Below are positions 9,406-18,551 of a stretch of 43,017 bases of DNA, one piece after another. The translations under genes were made by a program, and so were the position numbers. The number at the start of each line of letters is the position of its first letter. Positions within the stretch are counted from its first letter, which is position 1. The DNA is from Crenarchaeota archaeon 13_1_40CM_3_52_10 (lineage in GTDB: Archaea; Thermoproteota; Bathyarchaeia; 40CM-2-53-6): contig MNGO01000011.1 of assembly GCA_001918765.1 (NCBI GenBank), forward strand, positions 1-43,017, given 5' to 3'. The notes beneath the pieces are model-generated. The model had not been told where the DNA came from and made no database searches. It worked only from the letters and a program-made list of their open reading frames with translations.

Positions 9406-9876
9406 CTAGTCCAACAGCGCGGTGAGCTTTCGCTCTTCACGAGCCTCATCAGCCATAGCATCCATGGCCATCTTATGAGTAACCATGTCGCTATCTCGCG
9501 TCTTGCTAGCGAGCCTCTGGTAGAATTCCAGTGACGACCTTTCAAGCTTCAAGCTCTCCTTAATCATCGCCTTCAGATCATTTCCCCTCCGCGGCGGGTC
9601 CGTGTAAGAGAAGAAAGCTTTCTTCTCCCATTCAACCGGTTTTGATACGGGCACTCCTCCGAGCTGGATGATTCTTTCCATGAATCTTGAGGCGTGGTCC
9701 CATTCTCCGTCAGCCATCTCCCTGAAGAGCTTCGAGAGGGGTAGCGAGCTTATTCCGGTGGCTATCTTGCTCAAGTACAGGTATCGGAACGCAGCCAAAG
9801 TCTCTCCGGCAAGAGCTTGGTTGAGATCATCTAGAAGCGTCGGTTCCTTCTTGACTGACAAGACTGGTCGAACCAT
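9406..9876 (-). CDS. ferritin-like/rubrerythrin-type diiron family protein
   Basis: ALAGETLAAFRYLYL ... EMADGEWDHASRFMERI ... LKLERSSLEFYQRLA; four-helix pattern. Confidence 0.65.
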   Translation of the reverse strand: MVRPVLSVKKEPTLLDDLNQALAGETLAAFRYLYLSKIATGISSLPLSKLFREMADGEWDHASRFMERIIQLGGVPVSKPVEWEKKAFFSYTDPPRRGNDLKAMIKESLKLERSSLEFYQRLASKTRDSDMVTHKMAMDAMADEAREERKLTALLD

Positions 9877-9920
9877 TGCCTAGCCTCCGGGAGTCTTTTT
9901 AGCCTTATTCCAACAGCCAG

Positions 9921-10838
9921 ATGTTGTGGAAATCACAAAGCAAGATGCTGATGAGGGACGAGGCACTGAACGTGTCTAGCCGCGCCATGTCAGCACGCCT
10001 TAGCGCGTACTCGACGCTGATACGGCCCCCAAACACCATAATGATCGGGCTTGCAGTGATCGTTGGCGAGGCAATAGCGCTCGGCAAGCTCCCAGGAGCT
10101 CCAGAAGCCATTTTCGGGTTCCTGACCGCATCATTGATGATGGCTGGCACAATGGTGGCCAATGACGTTTACGATGTAGAAATTGACAGAGTGAACAGCC
10201 CGCAGCGGCCTCTCCCGTCCGGAACCGTCAAGACCAGTGAAGCAATCGTGTTGGCGGTAGTTCTTTCCGCAGCTGCGATAGGTTTCTCCGCCCTTCTCGG
10301 TCTGGCCACGTTTCTAACTGCGCTTATTGCTCTTGTTCTGATGGTTTACTATAACATGAAGGGAAAGAAGACTGGGCTGATAGGAAATGCGGTTGTAAGC
10401 TTCAACGTCGCCTTGCCTTTCTTCTACGGAGGGCTCGCCGTGAATTCCATCAGACCGTTACTCTTCATCTTTTCCGTTATCGCGTTTCTCGCAAACTTTG
10501 GGCGAGAGGTTGCAAAGGGGATCGTTGACGTGAAAGGCGACAGCCTCCGTCAAGTCCGGACCCTTGCCGTAGTCAGGGGGACCAAGGTTGCAGCATCCGC
10601 GTCCACGGTTCTGTTTGTTATCGCGGTTCTGCTTAGCTTCCTCCCGCCGTTTCTTGAGAGTATTTCCTGGCTGTATTTTCCGCCTGTGATAGTCGCCGAT
10701 GTCGGCTTTTTGTATTCAGGTTACAGATTGGTGGGTAACCAGACGCCTGAGAACGTTCGAGCAGTCAAAGGTCATGTTCTAGTATGGATGCTGTTAGGCC
10801 TTGTGGGTTTTCTTCTGGGGGGCGCCGCTCTCCTTTGA
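9921..10838 (+). CDS. UbiA-family prenyltransferase, probable digeranylgeranylglyceryl phosphate synthase (start possibly about 9945)
   Basis: NDVYDVEIDRVNSPQRPLPSG and REVAKGIVDVKGD motifs. Confidence 0.85.
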   Translation: MLWKSQSKMLMRDEALNVSSRAMSARLSAYSTLIRPPNTIMIGLAVIVGEAIALGKLPGAPEAIFGFLTASLMMAGTMVANDVYDVEIDRVNSPQRPLPSGTVKTSEAIVLAVVLSAAAIGFSALLGLATFLTALIALVLMVYYNMKGKKTGLIGNAVVSFNVALPFFYGGLAVNSIRPLLFIFSVIAFLANFGREVAKGIVDVKGDSLRQVRTLAVVRGTKVAASASTVLFVIAVLLSFLPPFLESISWLYFPPVIVADVGFLYSGYRLVGNQTPENVRAVKGHVLVWMLLGLVGFLLGGAALL

Positions 10839-12113
10839 CTTGGAACTTTCGATCAGCAATTCTCTAGCCCGGTCGAGCCGTATTTTCCGTTCGGCGACCA
10901 TCTTGTCCGCCACCAAGTCGATCAGATCACCTTGAGCGCCAGCCATAGCGGCAATATTTCTTGCGTGAAGAGACATGTGTCCCTTCTGAATCCCCTCCGC
11001 AGCCAAGGCCCGTAAAGCAGCCATGTTCTGAGCTAAGCCCACCGAGGCCATGACCTCGCCGAGTTCGCGAGCGGTCTTCACACCAAGGATCTTCAGGCAT
11101 ATTTTCGCCATTGGGTGTACAGCAGTGACTCCCCCAATTATTCCAACGGCAGCAGGGATTTCGATCGTCCCAACCAGGTTCCCTTTGGAATCCTTCTTCC
11201 ATGTCGTGAGGGGAGAGTAGTGGCCGGATCGGGCGGCGTAAGCATGGGCCCCTGCCTCGATCGCCCTGGTATCGTTCCCAGTAGCTAGGCAGACGGCGGT
11301 TACCCCGTTCATGACCCCCTTGTTGTGGGTGGCACATCTGTACGTGTCGGCGGCGGCAAACGCGTAAGCCTCCACGATCCCGTCGATAATGTCCTCGCCG
11401 CCAAGAACTTCCTTCGAAACGGTCGTTGTAGCCCTCGCGATCCTTCTATCTGCAAGATTTGAGATGATCCGCAGTCGCGCTTGACCCTTGGAGATTTTCT
11501 CAAGCATCGGTGCCACAGCCTCCGCCATTGTGTTGACAACATTTGCACCCATAGCGTCACGACAGTCAACCAGAAGCTCTACAATGACCAGTATTCCGAC
11601 TTGGCTCGGTAGGATTCTGACACGGAGGTCCTTTGCCCCTCCACTCATTGAGACTAAGGTCGGGTCCTGCTGGTTGGCTTTTTCGAGAATCTCTTTTCTC
11701 GCCAAGATGATCGCCTTCTCAGCATCTTTCGGCGAAGGACACTTCACAATCTGGATCTGACTAATCATCACAGGCTCAGTACTGGTCGCCGTGAACCCTC
11801 CAGTTGGTCTCGCCATCTTCGCCGCGTTGCTCGCAGCCGCGACAACCGACGGCTCCTCGATCGCCATTGGTACCAGGTAATCTCTTCCATTAACCAAGAA
11901 GTTCGTGGCGATTCCAAGAGGAATCGGGAACATGCTGATGACGTTCTCGATCATTCGCTGAGCGGTAGCAATGGGTATTGATGCATTGGCTAGGGTCTGA
12001 GCTTCCTCAGAGGTCAGACCCGCGAACTCTTTGACTATCCTGAGTCTCTCTTCTAAGGGAAGTTTGTAGAAAGAGGCTATGGTTGAGCTTCTGTTTAGAA
12101 CGGACGCTTCCAA
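10794..12113 (-). CDS. mvaA: class II (degradative-type sequence) hydroxymethylglutaryl-CoA reductase
   Basis: IPLGIATNFLVNGRDYLVPMAIEEPSVVAAASNAAK, DCRDAMGANVVNTMAE, THNKGVMNG motifs. Confidence 0.92.
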   Translation of the reverse strand: MEASVLNRSSTIASFYKLPLEERLRIVKEFAGLTSEEAQTLANASIPIATAQRMIENVISMFPIPLGIATNFLVNGRDYLVPMAIEEPSVVAAASNAAKMARPTGGFTATSTEPVMISQIQIVKCPSPKDAEKAIILARKEILEKANQQDPTLVSMSGGAKDLRVRILPSQVGILVIVELLVDCRDAMGANVVNTMAEAVAPMLEKISKGQARLRIISNLADRRIARATTTVSKEVLGGEDIIDGIVEAYAFAAADTYRCATHNKGVMNGVTAVCLATGNDTRAIEAGAHAYAARSGHYSPLTTWKKDSKGNLVGTIEIPAAVGIIGGVTAVHPMAKICLKILGVKTARELGEVMASVGLAQNMAALRALAAEGIQKGHMSLHARNIAAMAGAQGDLIDLVADKMVAERKIRLDRARELLIESSKSKESGAPQKKTHKA

Positions 12114-12115
12114 AT

Positions 12116-12649
12116 CTAGGCCTCTGGTAGACCTAGGCTTTCCTTTCTTAACTTGTTAAAGGCGATCGGAAACCAAGGAGTGTATTTCTTGGGGTTCTTC
12201 TCCAAGTCTTTTTGGAGCTCGGTGAGGGTGATCCATTTCCAGTCGTCTACCTCTTCAGGATTCGGTTTCGGGTCTCTGTCGTATTGCCCGACAAAGACAT
12301 GATCGAATTCGTGTTCTGTCAAGCCGCTCTTCGGGTCGGTCGCTTTGTACACGAAGCTGAAGATTTCTTTCAGCAGGGTGTCAAAGCCCAACTCTTGCTT
12401 CAGTTTTCGGTGAACTGCAGCCTCTAGTTTCTCGCCTTTTATTGGATGACTGCAACACGGGTTGCTCCAGAGGCTCTGAAAGTGGTGCTTAGCCTTCGAT
12501 CTAAGTTGGAGAAGCGCCTCGTTCTTGGAATTGAAAATAAAGATGGAGAAGGCTCTGTGCAGCTTGCCGCCGTCGCGATGAGCGGCTAGTTTTTCCTCAT
12601 ATCCGATAGGGTTGTCTTTCTCATCGACTAGAACGATGATCTCGGGCAT
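12116..12649 (-). CDS. idi: isopentenyl-diphosphate delta-isomerase type I (Nudix)
   Basis: LHRAFSIFIFNSKNEALLQLRSKAKHHFQSLWSNPCCSHP. Confidence 0.92.
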   Translation of the reverse strand: MPEIIVLVDEKDNPIGYEEKLAAHRDGGKLHRAFSIFIFNSKNEALLQLRSKAKHHFQSLWSNPCCSHPIKGEKLEAAVHRKLKQELGFDTLLKEIFSFVYKATDPKSGLTEHEFDHVFVGQYDRDPKPNPEEVDDWKWITLTELQKDLEKNPKKYTPWFPIAFNKLRKESLGLPEA

Positions 12650-12715
12650 TTTTCTTATCCGTTTATCGAGGTAGGAAACGCTCTTTTTCTGCCTTTCCGA
12701 TAGAAGACATCTCGG

Positions 12716-13708
12716 TTACTGTACTCCTTGCAGGTCAAGGGACACGTTGTAGATCGTTCCTCCCTCCCTTCGTAATCCCCTTGCAATGCTCGATCGGGCC
12801 TTATTGTCAGCGCACAGCGCTATGATACATCCTCCGCCTCCCGCGCCTGTGAGCTTGGCTCCGAGAGCTCCAGTTTTCCGAGCCGCGGCCACAAGCCCAT
12901 CCAGCCTGGGAGTTGAGACACCGATCTGACGGAGTAATTCGTGATTTCTGTTCATCAGAGACCCCAGCGCGATGTCGTCCTCGTCTCTTAGAGCCTTGAC
13001 AACCGCATTCGATAATCTAGTGATCTCCTCTAGATGTGTTTGAAACTTATCTGCTTGTGTCCGAGATCTCTTCACTACCGACCCCACCAGGGCTTTGGTT
13101 GACCTGTGAACTCCCGAGTCGCATACAAGGATCATCGGTGGTCTTTTTACTTTGATCGCGTTGATCTTTGAGGGCTTTCTGAACTGTATGATTCCGCCGT
13201 AGGTGCAAGTTGCCTGGTCCACCCCCGAAGGGTGCCCGTGGAGAAAGTTCTCTGGGATGAAAGCGAGCTTGAAAATTTCTCGTCGGTCGAGTCGAGTCCC
13301 CGTTGACTTAGCTACTGCTGAGATGGTTGCGACAGTGGTGGACGCAGAGGATCCTAGGCCCGCGCCGATCGGAATCTCGCAATTCGCATCTACAAGGACG
13401 CCTCGATCTTTGGTAGCCAGGTGGTTGAGTGTAGCGCTCGCCGCGAGGCGTAGTGGCTCTAGAAGTTCTTGATTATCCGCGGATGACGATCGTTTGTCGG
13501 CATCGCTGACTAGATGAAGCGGAATGTCAGCTGTTACTTCAATCTGGCCGCTTTGAGATGGCCTTACGTCTATCTTTGAGTAGAGATTGACAGCCATTGC
13601 AACGGCTGGCGCGCCAAGGACGACGAATTGTTCTCCTGACACGATAATCTTTCCAGGTGCTCTGGACGAGACGATCGCTAGAGAAGTTGATGGCGAGGAC
13701 GATCTCAC
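12716..13708 (-). CDS. mvk: mevalonate kinase (GTG start overlapping the MEMO stop)
   Basis: GHMP kinase motifs SRAPGKIIVSGEQFVV, PIGAGLGSSASTTVA, KLTGAGGGGCIIAL; the longer ORF is shortened to VRSSSPSTSLAIVSS. Confidence 0.9.
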   Translation of the reverse strand: MRSSSPSTSLAIVSSRAPGKIIVSGEQFVVLGAPAVAMAVNLYSKIDVRPSQSGQIEVTADIPLHLVSDADKRSSSADNQELLEPLRLAASATLNHLATKDRGVLVDANCEIPIGAGLGSSASTTVATISAVAKSTGTRLDRREIFKLAFIPENFLHGHPSGVDQATCTYGGIIQFRKPSKINAIKVKRPPMILVCDSGVHRSTKALVGSVVKRSRTQADKFQTHLEEITRLSNAVVKALRDEDDIALGSLMNRNHELLRQIGVSTPRLDGLVAAARKTGALGAKLTGAGGGGCIIALCADNKARSSIARGLRREGGTIYNVSLDLQGVQ

Positions 13709-14553
13709 TTCGTAAATGCGATCCCGGCGTAACCGACCACTGAACTCTTGTCTCCCGCTGTGTCTCCGCTCGTCTGATATGATAGCAACTTGGCTTCTTT
13801 CGCGCCGAGGATCTTGGATGCGTGTATTACTGCAGTGACAGGGCCGTATCCGCACGCTGAGACACTTTTCTCTTCGATCACGTCTTGGAATTTCTTCTCG
13901 TCCATTTCGAGCACGGCCTCGATGGCTTCCATGTCCTTCTTCCTTGCCGACTCGTAGGGTTCGTAGTGTGTCCAGTCTGATGAGGCGATAAGCATCGCTC
14001 CTGTCTCTGCGGACGCCTTGGCGATAGCGTCGCCAATTTCCATACTTGTTCCAAGGTCTTGGAGCATCATACAGATCGGTACAAATTTGAAGCGTCTTGG
14101 ATAGATGAATTGCAGGAAAGGAAGTTGGACTTCTATCGAGTGTTCTCTCTTGTGAGCTTCTTCTTCGACATCGATCAGACTCGAAAATCTCGTAATCGAG
14201 AAAGCCAAGGATTTGTCTATCGGAACTTCACCGAGCGGAGTTGCCCATTGCCCGTCTGTCATTGTTGAGACGCCGCTACCGTAACCCGTATGGTTAGGCC
14301 CCAGAATTATCACAGATTCCCTCAAGCCTGACGAGGCAAGTTGAAAATAGCTGTTGGCAGCTACAGGCCCGGAGTAATCGTATCCCGCGTGTGGTACAAC
14401 TATCGCTACGAGCTGGTCGTCACGTGTGGCGGGAATGGATGGTATTGATCTTGGTCCGAGGGGATCAAGGAAGCAGTTGTGTATTTTGGTCCGGAGCGCG
14501 CCTTCAGTGTCGGGGTAGAAGGTGCCTGCTTGTGCCGGCGGGCGTGTTTTCAC
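13705..14553 (-). CDS. MEMO1/AmmeMemoRadiSam system protein B family
   Basis: RPPAQAGTFYPDTEGALR, VPHAGYDYSGPVAANSY, ILGPNHTGYGS, ASSDWTHYEPYESARKKD. Confidence 0.9.
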   Translation of the reverse strand: MKTRPPAQAGTFYPDTEGALRTKIHNCFLDPLGPRSIPSIPATRDDQLVAIVVPHAGYDYSGPVAANSYFQLASSGLRESVIILGPNHTGYGSGVSTMTDGQWATPLGEVPIDKSLAFSITRFSSLIDVEEEAHKREHSIEVQLPFLQFIYPRRFKFVPICMMLQDLGTSMEIGDAIAKASAETGAMLIASSDWTHYEPYESARKKDMEAIEAVLEMDEKKFQDVIEEKSVSACGYGPVTAVIHASKILGAKEAKLLSYQTSGDTAGDKSSVVGYAGIAFTK

Positions 14554-15230
14554 GCCTCTCCACCGGAAGCTCGTCCCATGGGCATGGCGGCAAGCTTCGT
14601 TTCAAAATCATCCACAGTTAGAGGGATTGTTCCATCTTGGGGAAGCTCTCCTCGTTCGCGGAGCACTTGTCTGGCGAGGAGCCAATAGACCACCGCGAGA
14701 GCTCTCCTTCCTTTGTTGTTTACCGGGATGACGAAATCAACCCCGGAAAAAACGTTGTCGGTATCGCACAAAGCAATGACAGGCACGCCTACGGAAGTTG
14801 CTTCCTTGATTGCTTGCCAGTCGGCTCGGGGATCAGTGACCAGGACGACCTGTGGTTCTGCGTGGTGGGGCTGTAGGGGATTGGATATGAGTCCCGGCAT
14901 GAATCGGCCTACTATTGGAACGGTACGCGTGATCTCTGCGAACTTTTCCACAGGGGTCTTACCGTAGAGTCTCGAAGACACGGCCAGCACTCTTCCAGGA
15001 TCGAATCGGCCCATGAATCTGGCAGCGATCCTAATCTTCTCGTTTGTCTCCCCGATGTTGAGGATGAACAGGCCGTCAGGACGGACTCTGAAAATGTACT
15101 TTTCCATATCCACGGTTTTGATCCGTGTGCCAATGTGGAGTCCTGCAGCCAGGAGCTCTTCTAGAGAGAGAAGCAGGTTTTCTGCTCTCGGTATTGCTTC
15201 TCTGTCTTCGATGTCTTGGCTTTCCAACAA
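14550..15230 (-). CDS. rps2: 30S ribosomal protein uS2
   Basis: LLAAGLHIGTRIKTVDMEKYIFRVRPDGLFILN...VLVTDPRADWQAIKEA. Confidence 0.95.
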   Translation of the reverse strand: MLESQDIEDREAIPRAENLLLSLEELLAAGLHIGTRIKTVDMEKYIFRVRPDGLFILNIGETNEKIRIAARFMGRFDPGRVLAVSSRLYGKTPVEKFAEITRTVPIVGRFMPGLISNPLQPHHAEPQVVLVTDPRADWQAIKEATSVGVPVIALCDTDNVFSGVDFVIPVNNKGRRALAVVYWLLARQVLRERGELPQDGTIPLTVDDFETKLAAMPMGRASGGEA

Positions 15231-15240
15231 GGTTCCTCGT

Positions 15241-15465
15241 CTAGATGATCTCGGCTCGTTTCTTAGCGGAGACTTGCGGGTACTTTAGGAACTCGTCGAT
15301 TATCTCGACATGAGTTATGAGCATTCTTCGGCAGCAGTATCGTCGGATCCCTAGCTCGTCTAGTACCTTGATGGGTCTATCGCCGGCTCTAACCCTAAGA
15401 TTGAAGGTTTCCCACTTGTCAGCTATCTGTTTGCCGCAGGTAAAGCATCTTACTGGGATGATCAC
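15241..15465 (-). CDS. rpoN: DNA-directed RNA polymerase subunit N
   Basis: [18 protein letters not shown]...[21 protein letters not shown]. Confidence 0.95.
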   Translation of the reverse strand: MIIPVRCFTCGKQIADKWETFNLRVRAGDRPIKVLDELGIRRYCCRRMLITHVEIIDEFLKYPQVSAKKRAEII

Positions 15466-15477
15466 TTTCTTTCTCTC

Positions 15478-15888
15478 TTACCTGTACGATTTCTGTTTTC
15501 TTCGTCGTGCGCTTGGCCCACCGAACTTCTTGGGTTCGCTTACTCGTTGATCCCCAGCTAACATTACTCTGTCGAAGGCAATGAAGTTCTTTCTCAGCTC
15601 GCTGCTCTTGGTCCACGAGGCAAGTGATCGCGCGATAGCGATTCTGGCGGCTTCAGCCTGGCCCATGAAACCTCCGCCATTGACTGATACTCGTATGTCT
15701 ACGCCTTTAGCCCTGTCTCCAGCTATTATCAGTGGTTCTTGGATCTTCATCCGGACGATCTCGGGACTAACATAGTCGAGAGCACGATCATTGAAGTAGA
15801 TTCGGCCCTTTCCAGGTCTTACAACAGCACGAGCTATTGCGGTCTTTCTCTTGCCCGTTTCGAGTACAGTCCTCTTCTTTTCGCTCAG
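15478..15888 (-). CDS. rps9: 30S ribosomal protein uS9; no ATG/GTG/TTG at the 5' end, apparent CTG start overlapping the uL13 stop (CTGA)
   Basis: Open in-frame extension LSEKKRTVLETGKRKTAIARAVVRPGKGRIYFNDRALDYVSPEIVR-MKIQEPL; the ORF track starts only at an internal Met. Confidence 0.9.
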   Translation of the reverse strand: MSEKKRTVLETGKRKTAIARAVVRPGKGRIYFNDRALDYVSPEIVRMKIQEPLIIAGDRAKGVDIRVSVNGGGFMGQAEAARIAIARSLASWTKSSELRKNFIAFDRVMLAGDQRVSEPKKFGGPSARRRKQKSYR

Positions 15889-16346
15889 GCGGGTATGCCC
15901 CCGATCTCTTCTGCTAGTTGAGCGACGGTGATGAAGGGAACTCTCAGCTTTGACGCGTTTGCATGGGATATAGTGTTGTAGGTTTTGCCTTCGTATTCCT
16001 TAGGAACTCCGATGTAGACCATGACTCTGTGGAAGGCCTGTTTTCCATGAGTCTTCTTCCAAGGAAGCATTCCCCTGATAACCCTCCGGACATAGTTGTC
16101 AGGCCTTCTAGGATGAGTTGGGGCTTTTTCCTGGTTGCCGAGCGTTCGCGTTTTCAGTTTTGTCTTGGCCCGGGCGACAACTCTCGCCTTTGTCCCTGAA
16201 ATAATGGCACGTTCAGCATTCAGCACGACCATCTTCTTCCCTTCGAGGGCTTGCTTCGCAACGTAGCTTGCCATTCTTCCAAGAATCAGATTTGACGCGT
16301 CAACAACCTCTTCTTCCGGTGAGAGACTTGCAACTATTTTTTTCAA
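15885..16346 (-). CDS. rpl13: 50S ribosomal protein uL13
   Basis: VDASNLILGRMASYVAKQALEGKKMVVLNAERAIISG...VIRGMLPWKKTHGKQAFHRVMVYIGVP. Confidence 0.95.
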   Translation of the reverse strand: MKKIVASLSPEEEVVDASNLILGRMASYVAKQALEGKKMVVLNAERAIISGTKARVVARAKTKLKTRTLGNQEKAPTHPRRPDNYVRRVIRGMLPWKKTHGKQAFHRVMVYIGVPKEYEGKTYNTISHANASKLRVPFITVAQLAEEIGGIPA

Positions 16347-16978
16347 CTCTCGGTCATTCCTCCAAGTCCTTCGCCGAAGCCGACGGATTTCGCGTTGATT
16401 ATCCGTGCAGCCTCAAGGACGATCTTTTCGGGAGGCATCGTTCCAGTTGACTCGACAAGGAACGTGAAGGTCCGGGCCTTCTCGTCATAGTCGTACGTCG
16501 CGGCAGAGACAGATTGCCATTTCGCGTGGACGTTCCCTCTCCCGAGCCTAGCGTATGCCTCGAGCTTGATTTTCTGGCCTGCGGTGAGTTTCACGATGGG
16601 AATCTTGTCGGAGACCGGCTTAACTTCCGGGTTCTCGGGCTTAAGCTGGGAGGAATAGACTACCTCGATGGGTTCAGAAGCTTCTATTTCTAGCGAGAAT
16701 GATGCTCGGCATTTTTCGCAGCCCAGCTCACTCTTGCAGGTGCATTCTTCCGGCAGGTTGTAAGATGTGTCGGTTGTAACCGGGATCAGTCCGAGACGGT
16801 GCGCGAGGATCTCATCGTACATCACAGAGTTGTTTTCAAGAATCATGACATCGTCAATCGCCATCACCGGGACCTCTGAGATCATTATTCGGCGCAGCGC
16901 ATTGGCGAAGGCGGGTGATACGTCTGAAAGCACGAAGCGGAGCGTTTCTTGTTCCTTACTCAGGAGTTTAATGTCCAT
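16343..16978 (-). CDS. rpoD: DNA-directed RNA polymerase subunit D, with a CxC-x5-CxxC insertion
   Basis: LRFVLSDVSPAFANALRRIMISEVPVMAIDDV...; cysteines CTCKSELGCEKC. Confidence 0.95.
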   Translation of the reverse strand: MDIKLLSKEQETLRFVLSDVSPAFANALRRIMISEVPVMAIDDVMILENNSVMYDEILAHRLGLIPVTTDTSYNLPEECTCKSELGCEKCRASFSLEIEASEPIEVVYSSQLKPENPEVKPVSDKIPIVKLTAGQKIKLEAYARLGRGNVHAKWQSVSAATYDYDEKARTFTFLVESTGTMPPEKIVLEAARIINAKSVGFGEGLGGMTES

Positions 16979-17025
16979 CTAGCTATCATGCTTCCAGGAT
17001 GAAGTGCCCCGGGCAAGCGGTCCGG

Positions 17026-17039
17026 ACTTTATTTAAAGC
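17026..17039 (-). promoter_or_regulatory. box A promoter upstream of the rpoD-rpl13-rps9 cluster
   Basis: GCTTTAAATAAAGT on the minus strand about 50 nt before the rpoD start. Confidence 0.5.
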
Positions 17040-17273
17040 TGTTCACGAAAAACTTCGCCATCATCCGAGTTTTAGACATTTGGGTCGCTGTTAACACGAT
17101 AGTTAGCGCATGACAAGGAGTACCCTGTCTAATCGCTCAAAACGTTCCTATTTTGTCGCCGGTCGAGTCATCGGCTGAACCCTCAATCTTTCGCTTCAGT
17201 GGAACGAAGCTCAAACAGAACATACAGACGGACACATGTTTGACCTTAGTCATTCTAGGCTCACTGTTTAATC

Positions 17274-17840
17274 TCACCCGTCACCGGGCGGCCGCGCGGG
17301 GGTGTAGGTGAGCGCGACGACTCCGGATTTGAAAGACTTGGCGCCGACCAATTTCAGAGGGTGACGTGCGCTTTTGTCGATGAGTAGGGGCCGACCCTGT
17401 CCCAGGATGATGGGTTGAATGCGGATCCTATACTCGTCGACCAAACCGTCTTTCACCAGAGGAAGAACGATACTCGAGCTCCCGAGCACGACGATGTCGC
17501 TCCCCTGGTTCTGATTTAGCTTCGCCACGACTTCCTGGGGAGATCGGCTGACTACGCTCGAATTGTTCCACTCCGCCTTCTTTAGCGTCCTCGAAAACAC
17601 GATTTTTGGCAATTCGGTCAATTTGTTAGAAATGAATGGCTCTTTGTCCTTCGCCGTCGGCCAATACGCTGCCATTTCTTCGCAGGTCACGCGTCCGAAC
17701 AGAGTGGTCCCCGCCGACCGTAGGATCTCACGCGACCATTCCAGGGATTCCTCGTCGAAGAGGAACCAATCGATCTCGTTCTTGGGTCCCGCGAGATATC
17801 CGTCGAGGGAGAGAATACTATCGACCACGACTCGACCCAT
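17274..17840 (-). CDS. RibD C-terminal/dihydrofolate reductase-like family protein
   Basis: MGRVVVDSILSLDGYLAGPKNEIDWFLFDEES...LFGRVTCEEMAAYWPT. Confidence 0.85.
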   Translation of the reverse strand: MGRVVVDSILSLDGYLAGPKNEIDWFLFDEESLEWSREILRSAGTTLFGRVTCEEMAAYWPTAKDKEPFISNKLTELPKIVFSRTLKKAEWNNSSVVSRSPQEVVAKLNQNQGSDIVVLGSSSIVLPLVKDGLVDEYRIRIQPIILGQGRPLLIDKSARHPLKLVGAKSFKSGVVALTYTPARPPGDG

Positions 17841-17963
17841 GGCGGTGCATCAATGTTGCCGACTATTAAGCCGCAAGGAACCGGATTTCCCTTCGCTGGA
17901 GCTATTCATCCGGCGAAACATCTCTGTAGACTGGCCTCCCTACACTGGATCGGCCATGAGTTG

Positions 17964-18503
17964 CTATATTGTGAAGAATAGGATTCCGAAGTAGATATTG
18001 ACCAGCCCGATGGCGATAGCGATTGGTGGGAAGGCTAGCACTGAGCCTATGAATTCAAAGAGGTCTTCAACGAATCTCAGCAGGGTGTAGATTGCAAGAG
18101 TTGCGATGAGGAAGACAACCACGAGAACTGTGGTGCTTGTAAAAAGGGATGGGAGAAATGTTCTTAGAAAGTACGCTATGAGCAAGCCCAACGCAAGGGA
18201 GATGAGGGAGGCCCAGCGAACGTTTCGAATGGGGCGGGAGATAAGCAGAATCCCGAGTAGAATCATGGCCGGTAGGAAATACTTCAGATAAGGCGAAGTC
18301 GTCGATGCGACACTGGCAGAAATCTCGCCTGAGAGAAATCCAAGGCTGAGGGCATAATCAACTGCGACTATGAGCACCACTATACCGAGGAGGAACCCGA
18401 GAATGGATAGCGCGCGTCCAAGCGCCTGCGAAATGCGTTTGAAGAGAGGCGCGCAGGCACAGAGTCCTCCTGCAATGAGAATTATACCTGCGGAGATAAC
18501 CAT
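17964..18503 (-). CDS. multi-pass membrane protein of unknown function
   Basis: 179 aa with about 6 hydrophobic segments. Confidence 0.65.
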   Translation of the reverse strand: MVISAGIILIAGGLCACAPLFKRISQALGRALSILGFLLGIVVLIVAVDYALSLGFLSGEISASVASTTSPYLKYFLPAMILLGILLISRPIRNVRWASLISLALGLLIAYFLRTFLPSLFTSTTVLVVVFLIATLAIYTLLRFVEDLFEFIGSVLAFPPIAIAIGLVNIYFGILFFTI

Positions 18504-18551
18504 GAAGTGCCCAGGTCTCGAATGAAGGACGGGTTTAGTTTAAGTGGCTTG

